Shown one piece after another: positions 28,773-38,559 of a DNA stretch of 64,000 bases. The notes beneath the pieces were generated by a model. The model had not been told where the DNA came from, did no database searches, and saw only the letters and a list, made by a program, of their open reading frames with translations. Numbering within the stretch: the stretch's first letter is position 1; every line of letters begins with the position of its first letter. The DNA lies in the NCBI RefSeq assembly GCF_024699945.1, contig NZ_JAJOMY010000001.1, positions 3,541,001-3,605,000 on the forward strand, in the 5' to 3' direction. Source of the DNA: Phenylobacterium sp. J426. GTDB taxonomy: Bacteria > Pseudomonadota > Alphaproteobacteria > Caulobacterales > Caulobacteraceae. The position numbers were made by a program, and so were the translations under genes.

Positions 28773-31441
28773 TTACGCCACCGCGCCTAACCGCGCGAGC
28801 GCCCCTTCCAGCTTGGTCTTGGCCGCTTCTGCATCCGCGAGACGTTCCCGGTTTTCCTCGACCACCTCCTCCGGCGCGCGAGAAACGAAATCGGGATTTC
28901 CAAGCTTCTTCGAGGTCTTCTCGATCTCGGACGCGAGGTTCGCGACCTCCTTCGACAGTCGCGCACGTTCGGCCGACAGATCGATGAAATCCGCGACGGG
29001 CAACGCCAGGGTGGCTCCATCGACCACGTAGGGTATCGCGCCCTCTGGCGCGACATCGACGAAGCGAACCTCGGAGACCCGCAGGAGCTGAACCACAAGC
29101 GGCGCGCTGCCTTCGAGGACGCGACGTTGAGCGTCCGTGGTCTCGATCACCAGCAGAGGCGGGCGCGCCGACGGCGGCACATTCAGTTCGGCGCGCACCG
29201 AGCGTCCTTCGGAGATCGTCTCGATCACCAGGCCGATTTCAGCATCGGCCGCAGTGTCGATCAAGGTCGCCGGCAGGTCGGGCCAAGGGGCGGTCATCAG
29301 GAAGCCCGCGTGGCCGCGCGGCGCGCCGAGGTCCGCGGTCTTTTCCCACAGCTCCTCGGTAATGAACGGCATCACCGGGTGCAGCAGCGTCAGGATGACG
29401 TCCAGCACCCACGCCGCCGTAGCCTGGGTCTCAGCCTTGGCCAAGGCGTCCTCGCCGTTCAGCAGCGGCTTCGCCAACTCCACGTACCAGTCGCAGAACT
29501 GGTTCCAGATGAAGCGATAGAGCGCGTTCGCGGTCTCGTCGAAGCCACAGTCCGCCAGCGCCGCTGTCACGGCCTGCGCGGTCCGCACGGTCTCGCCAAC
29601 GATCCAGCGGTTCAGCGGCGCCTTCACCTGAGCGGGATCGAAGCCCACGGCGCGGGCGCAGCCGTTCATCTGGCAGAAGCGCGTCGCATTCCACAGCTTC
29701 GTGCCGAAGTTGCGGTAGCCCTCGATCCTCTGGCGCGAAAGCTTGATGTCGCGCGCTTGGCCGGACATGGCCGTCAGCGTAAACCGCAGGGCGTCGGCGC
29801 CGAAGTCGTCGACCAGCTCGAGCGGGTCCATGACGTTGCCCTTGGACTTGGACATCTTCGCGCCCGAGGCGTCGCGCACTAGCGCGTTGATGAACACCCG
29901 CTTGAACGGAACCTCCCCGGTGAAGTGGATGCCCTGCATCATCATCCGGGCGACCCAGAAGAAGATGATGTCGAAACCGGTGATGAGGGTATGCGTCGGA
30001 TAGAACCGGCGCAGGTCGTCGGTCTTCTCGGGCCAGCCCAGCGTGGAGAAGGGCCAGAGTCCCGACGAGAACCAGGTGTCGAGGACGTCCTCGTCCTGCT
30101 TCAGATCCACCTCGCGGCCATAGAACTCGCGCGCTTCCCGGAGGGCCTCGTCTTCGCTTTCGGCGACGAAGACCTTGCCGTCCGGGCCATACCACGCCGG
30201 AATCCGGTGACCCCACCAGAGCTGGCGGGAGACGCACCACGGCTGGATGTTCCGCATCCACTCGAAGTAGGTCTTCTCCCAGGCCTTGGGCACGAAGACC
30301 GTGTCGCCCTCCTCCACCGCCTTGATGGCGGGTTTGGCCAGGACGTCGGCGGCCACGTACCACTGATCGGTCAGGTAGGGCTCGACGACGACGCCGGAGC
30401 GGTCACCGTGCGGCACCACGTGCCGCGTCTTCTCGATCCCGCGCAGCAGGCCAGCTTCTTCGAACACGGCCACCACCTTCTCGCGAGCCCTGAACCGGTC
30501 GAGGCCCCGGTACTCTGGCGGCACATTGTCATTCAGCCGCGCGAAATCGTCGAAGATGTTGATCATCGGCAGGTTGTGACGCTTGCCGACGGCGAAATCG
30601 TTGAAGTCGTGCGCTGGGGTGATCTTCACCGCGCCTGAGCCCTTCTCGGGATCGGGATACTCGTCGGCGATGATCGGGATTGGATCGGCCCACGATCGGC
30701 AGGCGAACAGCCTTGCCGATAAGCGCAGTGTAGCGCTCGTCGCTCGGGTGCACCGCGACGGCGGTGTCGCCCAGCATCGTCTCGGGACGTGTGGTGGCCA
30801 CCACGATCTCGCCGGAGCCGTCTTCCAAGGGATAGGCGAAGTGCCAGTAGTGGCCGTCGACCTCGCGTTGCTCGACCTCAAGGTCCGAGATCGCGGTCTG
30901 GAAGTGGGGATCCCAGTTCACCAGCCGCTTGTCGCGGTAGATGAGCTTTTCCTTGTAGAGCGTTACGAAGACCTTGCGGACGGCGGCGCTCAGGCCCTCG
31001 TCCAGGGTGAAGCGCTCGCGCGACCAGTCGCACGAAGCCCCCCAACCGACGGAGCTGGTTGACGATGGTCCCGCCGGACTCCGCCTTCCACTCCCAGACC
31101 TTCTTGACGAAGGCGTCGCGACCCAGGTCGCGGCGGCTCTGGTTACCTTCCTGCGCAAGCTTGCGCTCGACGACCATCTGGGTGGCGATGCCCGCATGGT
31201 CGGTGCCCGGCAGCCAAAGGGCCGCCTTGCCGCGCATCCGCTCGAACCGGATCAACACGTCCTGCAGCGTGTTGTTCAGCGCGTGCCCGATGTGCAGCGA
31301 GCCTGTCACGTTCGGCGGCGGGATGACGATCGAGAACGGCTCGGCGTTAGGATCATCGGTCGGCGCGAAGGCGCCCGAAGCTTCCCACGCGGCGTAGAGG
31401 CGCGGTTCGACGGTTTTGGAATCGAAGGTTTTTTCAAGCAT
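28773..31441 (-). CDS. valS: Valine--tRNA ligase (two frameshifts)
   Basis: This essential class I synthetase has about 888 residues after correction. It starts [20 protein letters not shown], has the HIGH motif in [15 protein letters not shown] and the KMSKS motif in [20 protein letters not shown]. The editing domain shows [20 protein letters not shown]. The C-terminal coiled coil reads [21 protein letters not shown]. The frame breaks at the C run 31038-31043 (one extra base at [14 protein letters not shown]) and near 30684 (one extra base at [15 protein letters not shown]). Intact motifs across an essential gene argue for sequence errors. popZ lies about 100 bases upstream on the same strand. 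Confidence 0.95.
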
Positions 31442-31546
31442 GGCGATAAGCGGCAAAGCGCGCCCGGGATGGGCGCGCCGCCGGCGTCTTACAGGGGTTG
31501 GGACGGAACGCGAAGCGGCTGGCGCAGGCAAGCCTGCGCTATGACG

Positions 31547-32100
31547 CTAACCTACTCGGCCACGAGCGATGCGGGAAACCTCGGCCTCAACGGCTTCCTG
31601 CACGATGCGCGGCAGGTTCTCGTCCAACCATTGTTGCAGGAGCGGCGTCAGAAGCTCGCGAACGACGTCTTCCAGCGTCCGGCCTTCCCGCGGCATGGCG
31701 ATGGCGGCGGACAGCTGGCCGAAAGCCGAGGCCGCGGCGGTCGCGGCTCGTTCGCTGACCAGCGCCGCAACTGGAGCGGCGCCGCGGCGGCGACAGGTGG
31801 CGCGTCGGGCGGGTCGGGCGGCGTGAAGACGTCAAGGTCGCCGACGCTCTCCACCTTTTGAGTGAGTTCGAGAGCGTCATCGTCGTCTTCTGCGACGGGA
31901 AGCGGCGGGGGCTCGGCTACACGCGGCGCGACGGCCTCGACCTCGACAGGGTCGGGTTCGCGCGCCGGCGGTTCCGGAACCGGCTCCGGCTCGGCCGCCG
32001 GAGCCGCGGCCTCGGCGGGCGCCTCGTCCTCGGAGATGATCCGTCGGATGGAGGCGAGGATCTCCTCCATCGTGGGTTCCTGGGACGTCTGTTCGGACAT
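31547..32100 (-). CDS. popZ: PopZ polar organizing protein (one-base frameshift)
   Basis: PopZ self-assembles into a ribosome-free condensate at the cell poles that tethers the ParB-bound origin and recruits cell-cycle regulators in Caulobacter relatives. The N-terminal binding helix is present as PTMEEILASIRRIISEDEAP. It is followed by the acidic, proline-rich disordered spacer. The C-terminal oligomerization helices lie in the next frame: [40 protein letters not shown] and WLDENLPRIVQEAVEAEVSR. One base is missing near 31777-31786. Corrected length is about 184 residues against 177 in C. crescentus. The gene sits between tolC-like and valS, matching the Caulobacter neighbourhood. Confidence 0.93.
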
Positions 32101-32212
32101 GGACCTGCCGCCAAAGAGGAATCTTCAGAGCCGAGCCTAAGCGCACCTCGCTGATCCTGCAATTTCCGCCCGCGGGGCGCCGGCCAGGTTCCCCAGGTAA
32201 GCTATCCCAGGC

Positions 32213-33757
32213 CTACCGCGCGGGGCCTGCCGGAACGGCGGGAGGCGGCTGCAGACCAGGGGCGATCGGCGGTTCCGTCGGACGAGCGTCCGGGGTCGGC
32301 GCCGGCCACGGGGTCAGGAACCGGTCGACGATGCCAATCGGCTCTTCCCAAGGCACCCAGCCCCAGGTGATCCGAAGGTTGCGGAAGTTCCGCGCCGGAT
32401 CGTACTGCGGCACCGACGGCGTCAAGTTCTTCGCCTCCAGGCGGCCCATCTGGGTCAGCACGGTCGCCGCCGCCACATATTCGTCGCGACGAGCCGACAC
32501 CTGGTTGAGTTCGGCCTGACGCAGCTCCTGCTCGGCGTTCAGCACGTCGATGGTGGTGCGCAGCCCGACCTGTTGTTCCTGGCGCGTGCCTTCGGCGGCG
32601 ATGCGCGCAGCACGAACCTGCTCGTCGCTCGAAGTGATGTTCGCACGGGCGGCGATCAGTTGGCTCCACGCGCCGGTGATGCTCTGCAGAACGCTGCGGC
32701 GGACGATCTCGGTGGTCAGCCGGTCGGTGTTGTTGCGCTCTATGGCCTGGCGCACTCGCGAGGTCGTGAGACCGCCGTTGAATAGCGGCACGGTGACATT
32801 CACCGAAGCCGTGCTCTCACGCGAAAACAGCCCGCGCTCCAGCGGGTCGTTTGGCGGCTGGGGGATGGCTGGCCCGCCGTAGGCGAGACGCGCCTGCGCC
32901 GAGACGTTCGGCAGCCGCTCGGCGCGCGCGCCGGCGACGCGAGCGCGGCTGGCCTCCTCGGTGAACTGCTGGGCGCGGAGCTGGGGGTTGTTCTGTTCGG
33001 CGACGACGAACGCCTGCTCCGGGTCGCTTGGCATCAGGTATGCCAAGGAGGGCTCCGGCTCCAGTTCGCCGGGGTTCTGGCCCACGATCTGGGCGTAGGT
33101 GGCGCGGGTGATGGCCAACTGGGCCTGCGACTGCTGGAACAGCGCCTGCGCCTGCGCCAGACGCGCCTGCGACTGCGCGACGTCGGTGCGGGTCACCTCG
33201 CCCACGTCGAAACGGGCCTGGGATTCCTCGAGTTGCCGCGTCAGGACCTTGACGTTCTCGGCGCGAATGGCGAGGGCCGCCTGGTCACGTCGCACATCGG
33301 CGTAGGTCTGCACGACCTGACCGAGGATCTGCGCCTCGATACGGCGCAGGTTTTCGCGGCCCGCCAGGATGTCCGCCTGGGCGGCCGACACCTGTGCGGC
33401 GACACGCCCGCCAGTCCAGAGCGGCTGACTGAACGTCAGCGCGGCCGTGGCGCTATTACCCTCAGAAATCGTCTCCTGAAGCGGGCTCGAACGAGCCGCG
33501 CGGGGCGTCCGCGTCTCCTGATAGCCGGCGGCGCCGCTCAGCGTCAGCGTTGGCCGCCATCCGCTGCGGGCCTGCACGTAGTTCTCGTCGAGCGCACGCT
33601 GCGTGGCTCTCTGGGCCTGCAGGGTCGGGTTGTTCTGGTAGGCCAGAGCGATGGCGTCGGCCAGGGTCTCGGCCGACGCGGGGCCCGCGGCCAGGGCGCC
33701 GCCGAGCCCCACGCTGAAAATCGCGGCCAGCAGGCGGCCGCGGGCAGTCATCGACAT
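32213..33757 (-). CDS. TolC-family outer-membrane efflux protein (RsaF-like)
   Basis: The 514-residue protein has a signal peptide (MSMTARGRLLAAIFSVGLGG, ending ASA) and the duplicated TolC fold: ETLADAIALAYQNNPTLQAQR, LTFSQPLWTGGRVAAQVSAA, then the second half with VNVTVPLFNGGLTTSRVRQA and RTTIDVLNAEQELRQAELN. It forms the trimeric outer-membrane tunnel for type I secretion or RND efflux. In Caulobacter a homologue near popZ serves S-layer secretion, so an RsaF role is plausible. The Pro-rich C-terminal tail is periplasmic. No ABC or adaptor gene is adjacent. Promoter DNA lies in 33758-33890. Confidence 0.92.
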   Translation of the reverse strand: MSMTARGRLLAAIFSVGLGGALAAGPASAETLADAIALAYQNNPTLQAQRATQRALDENYVQARSGWRPTLTLSGAAGYQETRTPRAARSSPLQETISEGNSATAALTFSQPLWTGGRVAAQVSAAQADILAGRENLRRIEAQILGQVVQTYADVRRDQAALAIRAENVKVLTRQLEESQARFDVGEVTRTDVAQSQARLAQAQALFQQSQAQLAITRATYAQIVGQNPGELEPEPSLAYLMPSDPEQAFVVAEQNNPQLRAQQFTEEASRARVAGARAERLPNVSAQARLAYGGPAIPQPPNDPLERGLFSRESTASVNVTVPLFNGGLTTSRVRQAIERNNTDRLTTEIVRRSVLQSITGAWSQLIAARANITSSDEQVRAARIAAEGTRQEQQVGLRTTIDVLNAEQELRQAELNQVSARRDEYVAAATVLTQMGRLEAKNLTPSVPQYDPARNFRNLRITWGWVPWEEPIGIVDRFLTPWPAPTPDARPTEPPIAPGLQPPPAVPAGPAR

Positions 33758-33890
33758 TCGTTATCCCCGATCGTACGAGAGACGTCGCGCTTCTATATGC
33801 GGCTGTGTGCCGCCCGGGCCAAGCTGCGTCACCTTAAGCTTTTTTCACCCCACCGTTACTGTCCGGTTTCGGGGCCGTTGCAAGAGCCGG

Positions 33891-34457
33891 TCAGAATGCA
33901 AAGCCCCGCTCCGGCTCGAAACCGGGAAGGATTTCGGCAGTGGCGTCGAAGAGGTCGCGGCGGCCGACGCCATCCTCGGCATTCACGTACAGCACGGCTC
34001 GGCCCAGCCGCTCGCCCTGCTCGATGACCGCCAAGCGACCGTTCGGCGCAAGCGCCTTGAGCCAGGAGTCAGGCGCCCGGGCGACGGCGCCCTCGCAGAC
34101 GATCACGTCGAACTCGCCCGCGGGCGGATGTTCGAGATCTTCATCAGCACGGCTCACCACCAGATCGAGCGCCTCAAGCACGGCCGCCGCGTAGGGCGCG
34201 GCGATCGCGAGCGCCTTTTCGCCCGGCATGGGCCTGGCGGCTTGAAGCAGTTTGGCGACGTTGCGCGGCTTCAGCAGGAAGCGGCCGAGCGCGTATTCGA
34301 CGTCGACGTCGGCATAGGCGAGGTAGGCCTTGCCCTCGGGCACGAAACGTTCGCGCGGCAGGTCGCGCATGGCGTCGTGCAGGCGGACATCTGTGACGTC
34401 CTGCGTCCGCACCTGGCTCTCCACCATGTTCAGGCGGGCGGCGTCGAAGTCGGCCAT
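33891..34457 (-). CDS. Divergent protein-L-isoaspartate methyltransferase-like protein
   Basis: The N-terminal part MADFDAARLNMVESQVRTQDV and DAMRDLPRERFVPEGKAYLAYADV is clearly of the PCMT family, which repairs isoaspartyl residues. The cofactor-binding motif I, normally VLEIGTGSGYQAAVL, is here ALAIAAPYAAAVL (residues 83-95) with no glycine pattern, although the downstream strand FDVIVCEGAVARAPDSWLKAL is retained. At 188 residues it is shorter than the usual 210-220. It may no longer bind S-adenosylmethionine. It is upstream of the TolC-like gene on the same strand, an arrangement also seen in Caulobacter. Confidence 0.85.
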   Translation of the reverse strand: MADFDAARLNMVESQVRTQDVTDVRLHDAMRDLPRERFVPEGKAYLAYADVDVEYALGRFLLKPRNVAKLLQAARPMPGEKALAIAAPYAAAVLEALDLVVSRADEDLEHPPAGEFDVIVCEGAVARAPDSWLKALAPNGRLAVIEQGERLGRAVLYVNAEDGVGRRDLFDATAEILPGFEPERGFAF

Positions 34458-34611
34458 CGAATCCCTCGGGTACGCGACAAGGTGAGTTCAGAGCCGCGGC
34501 TTATAGGCCTCGGCGGGTGAAACGCAATTGCGAGGCCTCACGGGCGTTGCTCGGATCAATGCGTTCTGGTAGCCCTCGCGCCCTCCACACGGGGCTGATC
34601 GCCCCGCCGGC

Positions 34612-34685
34612 GGCCTGATGGCGGAGTGGTGACGCAGCGGACTGCAAATCCGTGAACCCGAGTTCGATTCTCGGTCAGGCCTCCA
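34612..34685 (+). tRNA. tRNA-Cys (GCA), CCA encoded
   Basis: The cloverleaf folds as acceptor GGCCTGA/TCAGGCC (34612-34618 with 34675-34681), a three-pair D stem, anticodon stem GCGGA/TCCGT with loop CTGCAAA and anticodon GCA at 34644-34646, and T stem CCGAG/CTCGG with loop TTCGATT. Discriminator U is followed by a genome-encoded CCA (34683-34685). The 3' part overlaps the end of the convergent NUDIX gene. Confidence 0.96.
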
Positions 34686-35148
34686 AACTTCCCGCAATCA
34701 CCGCTAGCGCTGCCACCAGGATCGGCCGCTGACCCTTGTGGATCCTCCACCGGGCGTTCTCGGGATCGAACCAGGCGGCGCGGTCGACCTCCGGGAAGGT
34801 CGCGTGGCGGCCGGACCTGGGCGGCCACTCCATCTCGAAGGTGTTGCTCCGGATCTGCGCGACGTCGAGATCGGTCTCGACGAGCCAGGCGTGGATCACC
34901 TTGCCGCCGGCTGTCTTCACCGGCGGCAGCTCGACCGCCTCGCCGGTGATCGGCGTCCCCAACTCCTCCTCAAACTCGCGCCGGGCGGCGGCCCAGCCAT
35001 CCTCCCTTGGCTCGACAATGCCCTTGGGAATCGACCAGGCGGCCTCGTCCTTCCCAGCCCAGTAGGGCCCGCCCGGGTGCACCAGCAGGAACTCCGGGCC
35101 CTCAGCGCCGGCGCGCCACGCAAGCACTCCGGCGCTGATCTCGGCCAT
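34675..35148 (-). CDS. NUDIX hydrolase
   Basis: The 157-residue protein begins MAEISAGVLAWRAGAEGPEF. The Nudix box reads GIVEPREDGWAAARREFEEELG, containing the REFEEE metal-binding core. An upstream AWSIPKG and downstream LVETDLDVAQIRSNTFEMEWPP fit the MutT/Ap4A-like subgroup that hydrolyses nucleoside diphosphate derivatives. Its start codon overlaps the stop of the prolyl oligopeptidase (TGATG), so translation is probably coupled. Its last four codons, including the stop, lie inside the convergent tRNA-Cys gene. Confidence 0.9.
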   Translation of the reverse strand: MAEISAGVLAWRAGAEGPEFLLVHPGGPYWAGKDEAAWSIPKGIVEPREDGWAAARREFEEELGTPITGEAVELPPVKTAGGKVIHAWLVETDLDVAQIRSNTFEMEWPPRSGRHATFPEVDRAAWFDPENARWRIHKGQRPILVAALAVIAGSLEA

Positions 35149-37238
35149 CAGTCCATCAGCCGCTGCATCAGGTAGGTGTATTCCAGCGCCTGACGCATCG
35201 CCCGCTCGTTGAGGTTGGCGGCGGCGGCGTGACCGCCGTCGATGTTCTCGTAGTAGAGGTAGTCGTAGCCGAACTCCTTGAGCCGGGCTGCGGCCTTGCG
35301 GGCGTGCGCCGGGTGGACCCGGTCGTCCTTGGTCGACGTCTCAAGGAAGACGAGCGGGTAGTTCTGCCCGGGCTTGAGGTTCTGGTACGGCGAATAGCTC
35401 ATCAGCATCGCCCGCTCTTCCGGCACCTTCGGGTCGCCGTATTCGCCGATCCACGACGAGCCGGCGCCGATGCGGTCGTAACCGATCATGTCGAACAGCG
35501 GCACCTGGATGACGACGGCGTTGTAGAGCTCGGGCCGCTTGGTGAGGGCCACACCCATAAGCAGGCCGCCGTTCGAGCCGCCCATAATCCCTAGCTTCTT
35601 CGGGTTGGTGATCTTCCGGGTGATGAGGTCCTCGGAGACAGCGAAGAAGTCGTCATAGACCCGCATCCGGTTCAGCTTCAGGCCCGCATTATGCCAGCGC
35701 GGACCGAACTCCCCGCCCCCACGGATGTTCGCGACGACATAGACGCCGCCCTTCTCCAGCCACAGCTTGCCGGCGGTCGAGGCGTAGGCCGGAGTCTGGC
35801 TGACGAGGAAGCCGCCGTAGGCGTAAAGCAGCGTCGGGTTGGAGCCGTCGAGCTTGAGGTCCTTCTTCGAGACTACGAAGTACGGGACCTTCGTGCCGTC
35901 CTTCGAGGTGGCCCAGTGCTGCTCGACCTTCATGTCCGAGGCGTCGAAGCGGGCGGGCATGGTGCGCAACCTGGCCGGCGCGCCGCCGGCGGCGTCGGCG
36001 AGCCATTGACTGGACGGCGTCAGGAAGCTGGTCACCGTGAGCAGGATGCGGTCGTCGGCGTCGGAGGCCGAGGCGATGCCGATGGTGGAGTCCTTCGGCA
36101 GGTCGAGCTTCGTGGACGTCCAGCGGTCGCCCGTGCGCCGGAAGCTGAGGACCTGCCCCTTCACGTTGTCGTAGAGCGCCACGACCAGGCGGTTGCGGGT
36201 GGTGGCGACCTGCTCGATCGCCTGGCTCTGGGTCGGGCGCAGCACGAGCGATCCGGATAGGCTGGCCGGCCTGGCCTTCACGGCCGCGAGGTCGAAGTCG
36301 AGGAGGTCGCCCTCCCTGAAGCCCTTCGCCGCCCAGTCCTGTTCGAGGCTGACCAGCAGCCGGCCGTCCACATAGCCTTGAACGCTAGCCTTGGTCGGCA
36401 GGTCGAGCTTCACCGTGCCGTTCGAAGTGACCAGGTGATGCTCGGCGTTGAAGGTGTCGAGCGGTCGATGCAGCAGCACCGCCTGCACCATGCCGTCGGC
36501 GTCGCGGAGCACGATCGGCGAGACCCCGTAGCCGCCGTCGGTCTTGGTGCCGCGGAACACCTCCGTGGCGGCGCTGAGCGGCTGGCCGCGCTTCAGGATC
36601 TTGGCGATGAAGGGATAGCTGGAGGTGGTGATATCGCCGGGCTGCCATTCGGCGACGACGATGAGGGTGTCCTTGTCGATCCAGTCGAAGCGGTGCTTGC
36701 CCTCGGGCAGGCGGAAGCCGCCGTCGACGAACTTGCCGGTGGCCGTGTCGAACTCGCGGACCTCGACGGCGTCCTTGCCGCCGTTCGACAGCGAGACCAG
36801 GCAGTAGCGGTCCTCCGGCGGCAGGCAGTCGGCGCCCTTCCAGACCCAGTTGGCGTTCTCGGCCTTCGAGAGCGCGTCAAGGTCGAGGATGGTGCGCCAC
36901 TGCGGATTGCCCGAGCGGTAGCTCTCGACGCTGGTGGTGCGCCAGATGCCGCGGACGTGCTCGGCGTCCTGCCAGTAGTCGCGGAGCGCATCGCCCGCGA
37001 AATAGACGCCCGGGATGCGGTCCTTGGCGGTGGCGATCTTCAGGGCGTCGGCATAGAGGCCGGCGTAGCGGGGGTCGTTCTGAAGGCGGGGCAGCGAGCG
37101 GGCGTTCTCGGCCTTGGCCCACTCGAGGGCCCGGGGACTCTCGATCTCCTCCATCCAGGCGTAGGGGTCGTTATCGGCGGGGGCGGCCCCCATGAGGAAA
37201 ACTCCGGCGAAAAGCGTGGCGAGCAGGCGCGACTTCAT
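35148..37238 (-). CDS. Prolyl oligopeptidase family serine peptidase (S9A)
   Basis: The 696-residue protein has a signal peptide (MKSRLLATLFAGVFLMGAAP), an N-terminal segment DNDPYAWMEEIESPRALEWA, a seven-bladed propeller, and a C-terminal alpha/beta-hydrolase domain. The catalytic serine is in LGIMGGSNGGLLMG, the aspartate in STKDDRVHPAHARK, and the histidine in ENIDGGHAAAAN. It cleaves short peptides after proline, here in the periplasm. I chose ATG 37238 at the signal peptide; the upstream extension to 37295 is not supported. NUDIX follows with a one-base overlap. Confidence 0.94.
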   Translation of the reverse strand: MKSRLLATLFAGVFLMGAAPADNDPYAWMEEIESPRALEWAKAENARSLPRLQNDPRYAGLYADALKIATAKDRIPGVYFAGDALRDYWQDAEHVRGIWRTTSVESYRSGNPQWRTILDLDALSKAENANWVWKGADCLPPEDRYCLVSLSNGGKDAVEVREFDTATGKFVDGGFRLPEGKHRFDWIDKDTLIVVAEWQPGDITTSSYPFIAKILKRGQPLSAATEVFRGTKTDGGYGVSPIVLRDADGMVQAVLLHRPLDTFNAEHHLVTSNGTVKLDLPTKASVQGYVDGRLLVSLEQDWAAKGFREGDLLDFDLAAVKARPASLSGSLVLRPTQSQAIEQVATTRNRLVVALYDNVKGQVLSFRRTGDRWTSTKLDLPKDSTIGIASASDADDRILLTVTSFLTPSSQWLADAAGGAPARLRTMPARFDASDMKVEQHWATSKDGTKVPYFVVSKKDLKLDGSNPTLLYAYGGFLVSQTPAYASTAGKLWLEKGGVYVVANIRGGGEFGPRWHNAGLKLNRMRVYDDFFAVSEDLITRKITNPKKLGIMGGSNGGLLMGVALTKRPELYNAVVIQVPLFDMIGYDRIGAGSSWIGEYGDPKVPEERAMLMSYSPYQNLKPGQNYPLVFLETSTKDDRVHPAHARKAAARLKEFGYDYLYYENIDGGHAAAANLNERAMRQALEYTYLMQRLMD

Positions 37239-37310
37239 GTGGCGGGACCCCAACTTGATTGGGGCCGATAGTCCCGACGCGGCGCGGAAGCTCAAGCCGT
37301 TTTCGACGGA

Positions 37311-37457
37311 TCAGCGTTCCCGCCAGATCGACAGCGCCAGGCGGGGGCGGACGAGGAACAGGCCGGCGAGGAGGACGCGGGCGGCGGCTCGACGGAGCCG
37401 GCGGCGGGGGCGGAATTCGGTCTCGAACAGGTGGGCGTAGTCGAGGGTCGTGGTCAT
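37311..37457 (-). CDS. Small basic protein, 48 residues
   Basis: This ORF is preceded by a perfect AGGAGG six bases before ATG. It encodes MTTTLDYAHLFETEF, a very basic central part (RPRRRLRRAAARVLLAGLFL) and an end VRPRLALSIWRER. The Arg cluster before a short hydrophobic segment suggests peripheral or shallow membrane association. It starts 42 bases after the WYL-regulator stop on the same strand, so it is probably co-transcribed with it. I do not recognise the family. Confidence 0.6.
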   Translation of the reverse strand: MTTTLDYAHLFETEFRPRRRLRRAAARVLLAGLFLVRPRLALSIWRER

Positions 37458-37499
37458 GGTGGGCCTCCTTCTGGGACATGACCTTGACCCCGGGGTGCG

Positions 37500-38484
37500 T
37501 CAGTTCCGGACGTGGGCTCGGCGGGCGGCTTCCAGCTCGCCCAGCATCATCTCGTGCAGGGCCTGGGGCTGGACGATCTCGACCCTGTCGCCCCAGGTGA
37601 ACAGGTGCCAGGCGAGCTCGCGCATGCCGCTGGCGCGGAAGCGGACGAGCACCGAGCCGTCCTCCTGGGGCTCCACCGTCTGGCGGGCGTGGAAGCGCCA
37701 GCGGAGCGCGTCCTCGCGGCCGGCGGGCAAGATGCGCAGCACCACGTCGTGGACGTCGTCCTGGTAGATGCCGAAGCTCTCGTCGGCGTAGGCCTGCAGC
37801 GAGAAGCCCTCGGGCCGCTCGCCGGGCAGGCCGGTGACCTCGACGTCGAAGATGCGGTCGAGGCGCCAGTTCCTGGGCCCCGTCTCCACGGTCTCGGCCG
37901 CCACCAGGTAGTTCGAGCGGCCGAACAGGATGCCGTAGGGCGTCACCTCGCGCGTGCGGCCGGGGTTCGACCCGCCCTCGTAGCGGAAGCGCAGCGTCGA
38001 GAGGCCCTTCAGCGCATCGCGGATCGCCTGCAGCACGTCCTCGTCCTCGAAGGGCCTGGGACCGGCGCTGACGCCGATGGTCTCGGCCTGCAGCAGGGCC
38101 TCCAGGTCGGGCGCGAGCTTGCGGCGGGCGGCGGCGCGGGTGGCGGACAGCACCTTGGTCTCCAGCGAGCGCAGCGCGGCCGCCCTCGCCTGCGCGCCCT
38201 GCTGCTCGAAGGCGGCGCCGGCGGCGGTCAGCGCCGCCAGCTCCTCGGCGGTGGGGGGCCTGGAAGAGGCCATCCAACCCCGACGGAATGCGGAAGCGCT
38301 TGGTCGGCGGGTCGTCGACGGCCTCCAGCTGCGGGAAGACCTCCCAGATCGCGTCGCGCATGCGCTCGGCGGTGCGGCGGCCGACGCCGATCCGCTCGGC
38401 CATCTCGTCCAGCGTCAGCCCCTCGGCCGAGCTCGCCAGGAGGCGCGCCAGCTCCAGCAACCGACCGGCTTTTTCGTGGCGCAT
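37500..38484 (-). CDS. WYL-domain transcriptional regulator (one-base frameshift)
   Basis: The corrected product has 327 residues. An N-terminal helix-turn-helix reads KAGRLLELARLLASSAEGLT and DEMAERIGVGRRTAERMRDA. The middle and C-terminal parts carry a WYL domain (LRFRYEGGSNPGRTREVTPYG; GRSNYLVAAETVETGPRNWR; LDRIFDVEVTG) and a WCX extension. Such proteins bind DNA and sense a nucleic-acid or nucleotide ligand; many control DNA-damage or defence genes. One extra base in the G run at 38253-38258 splits the frame at FQAP/TAEELAAL. It is divergent from the 105-residue protein and followed by the 48-residue protein. Confidence 0.87.
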
Positions 38485-38559
38485 CTATCTACGTCCGTTT
38501 CTGTCGCAACGCCGATCCATAACGGGAACATCGAGACGCGACAACTCAGGAGACGGCCG

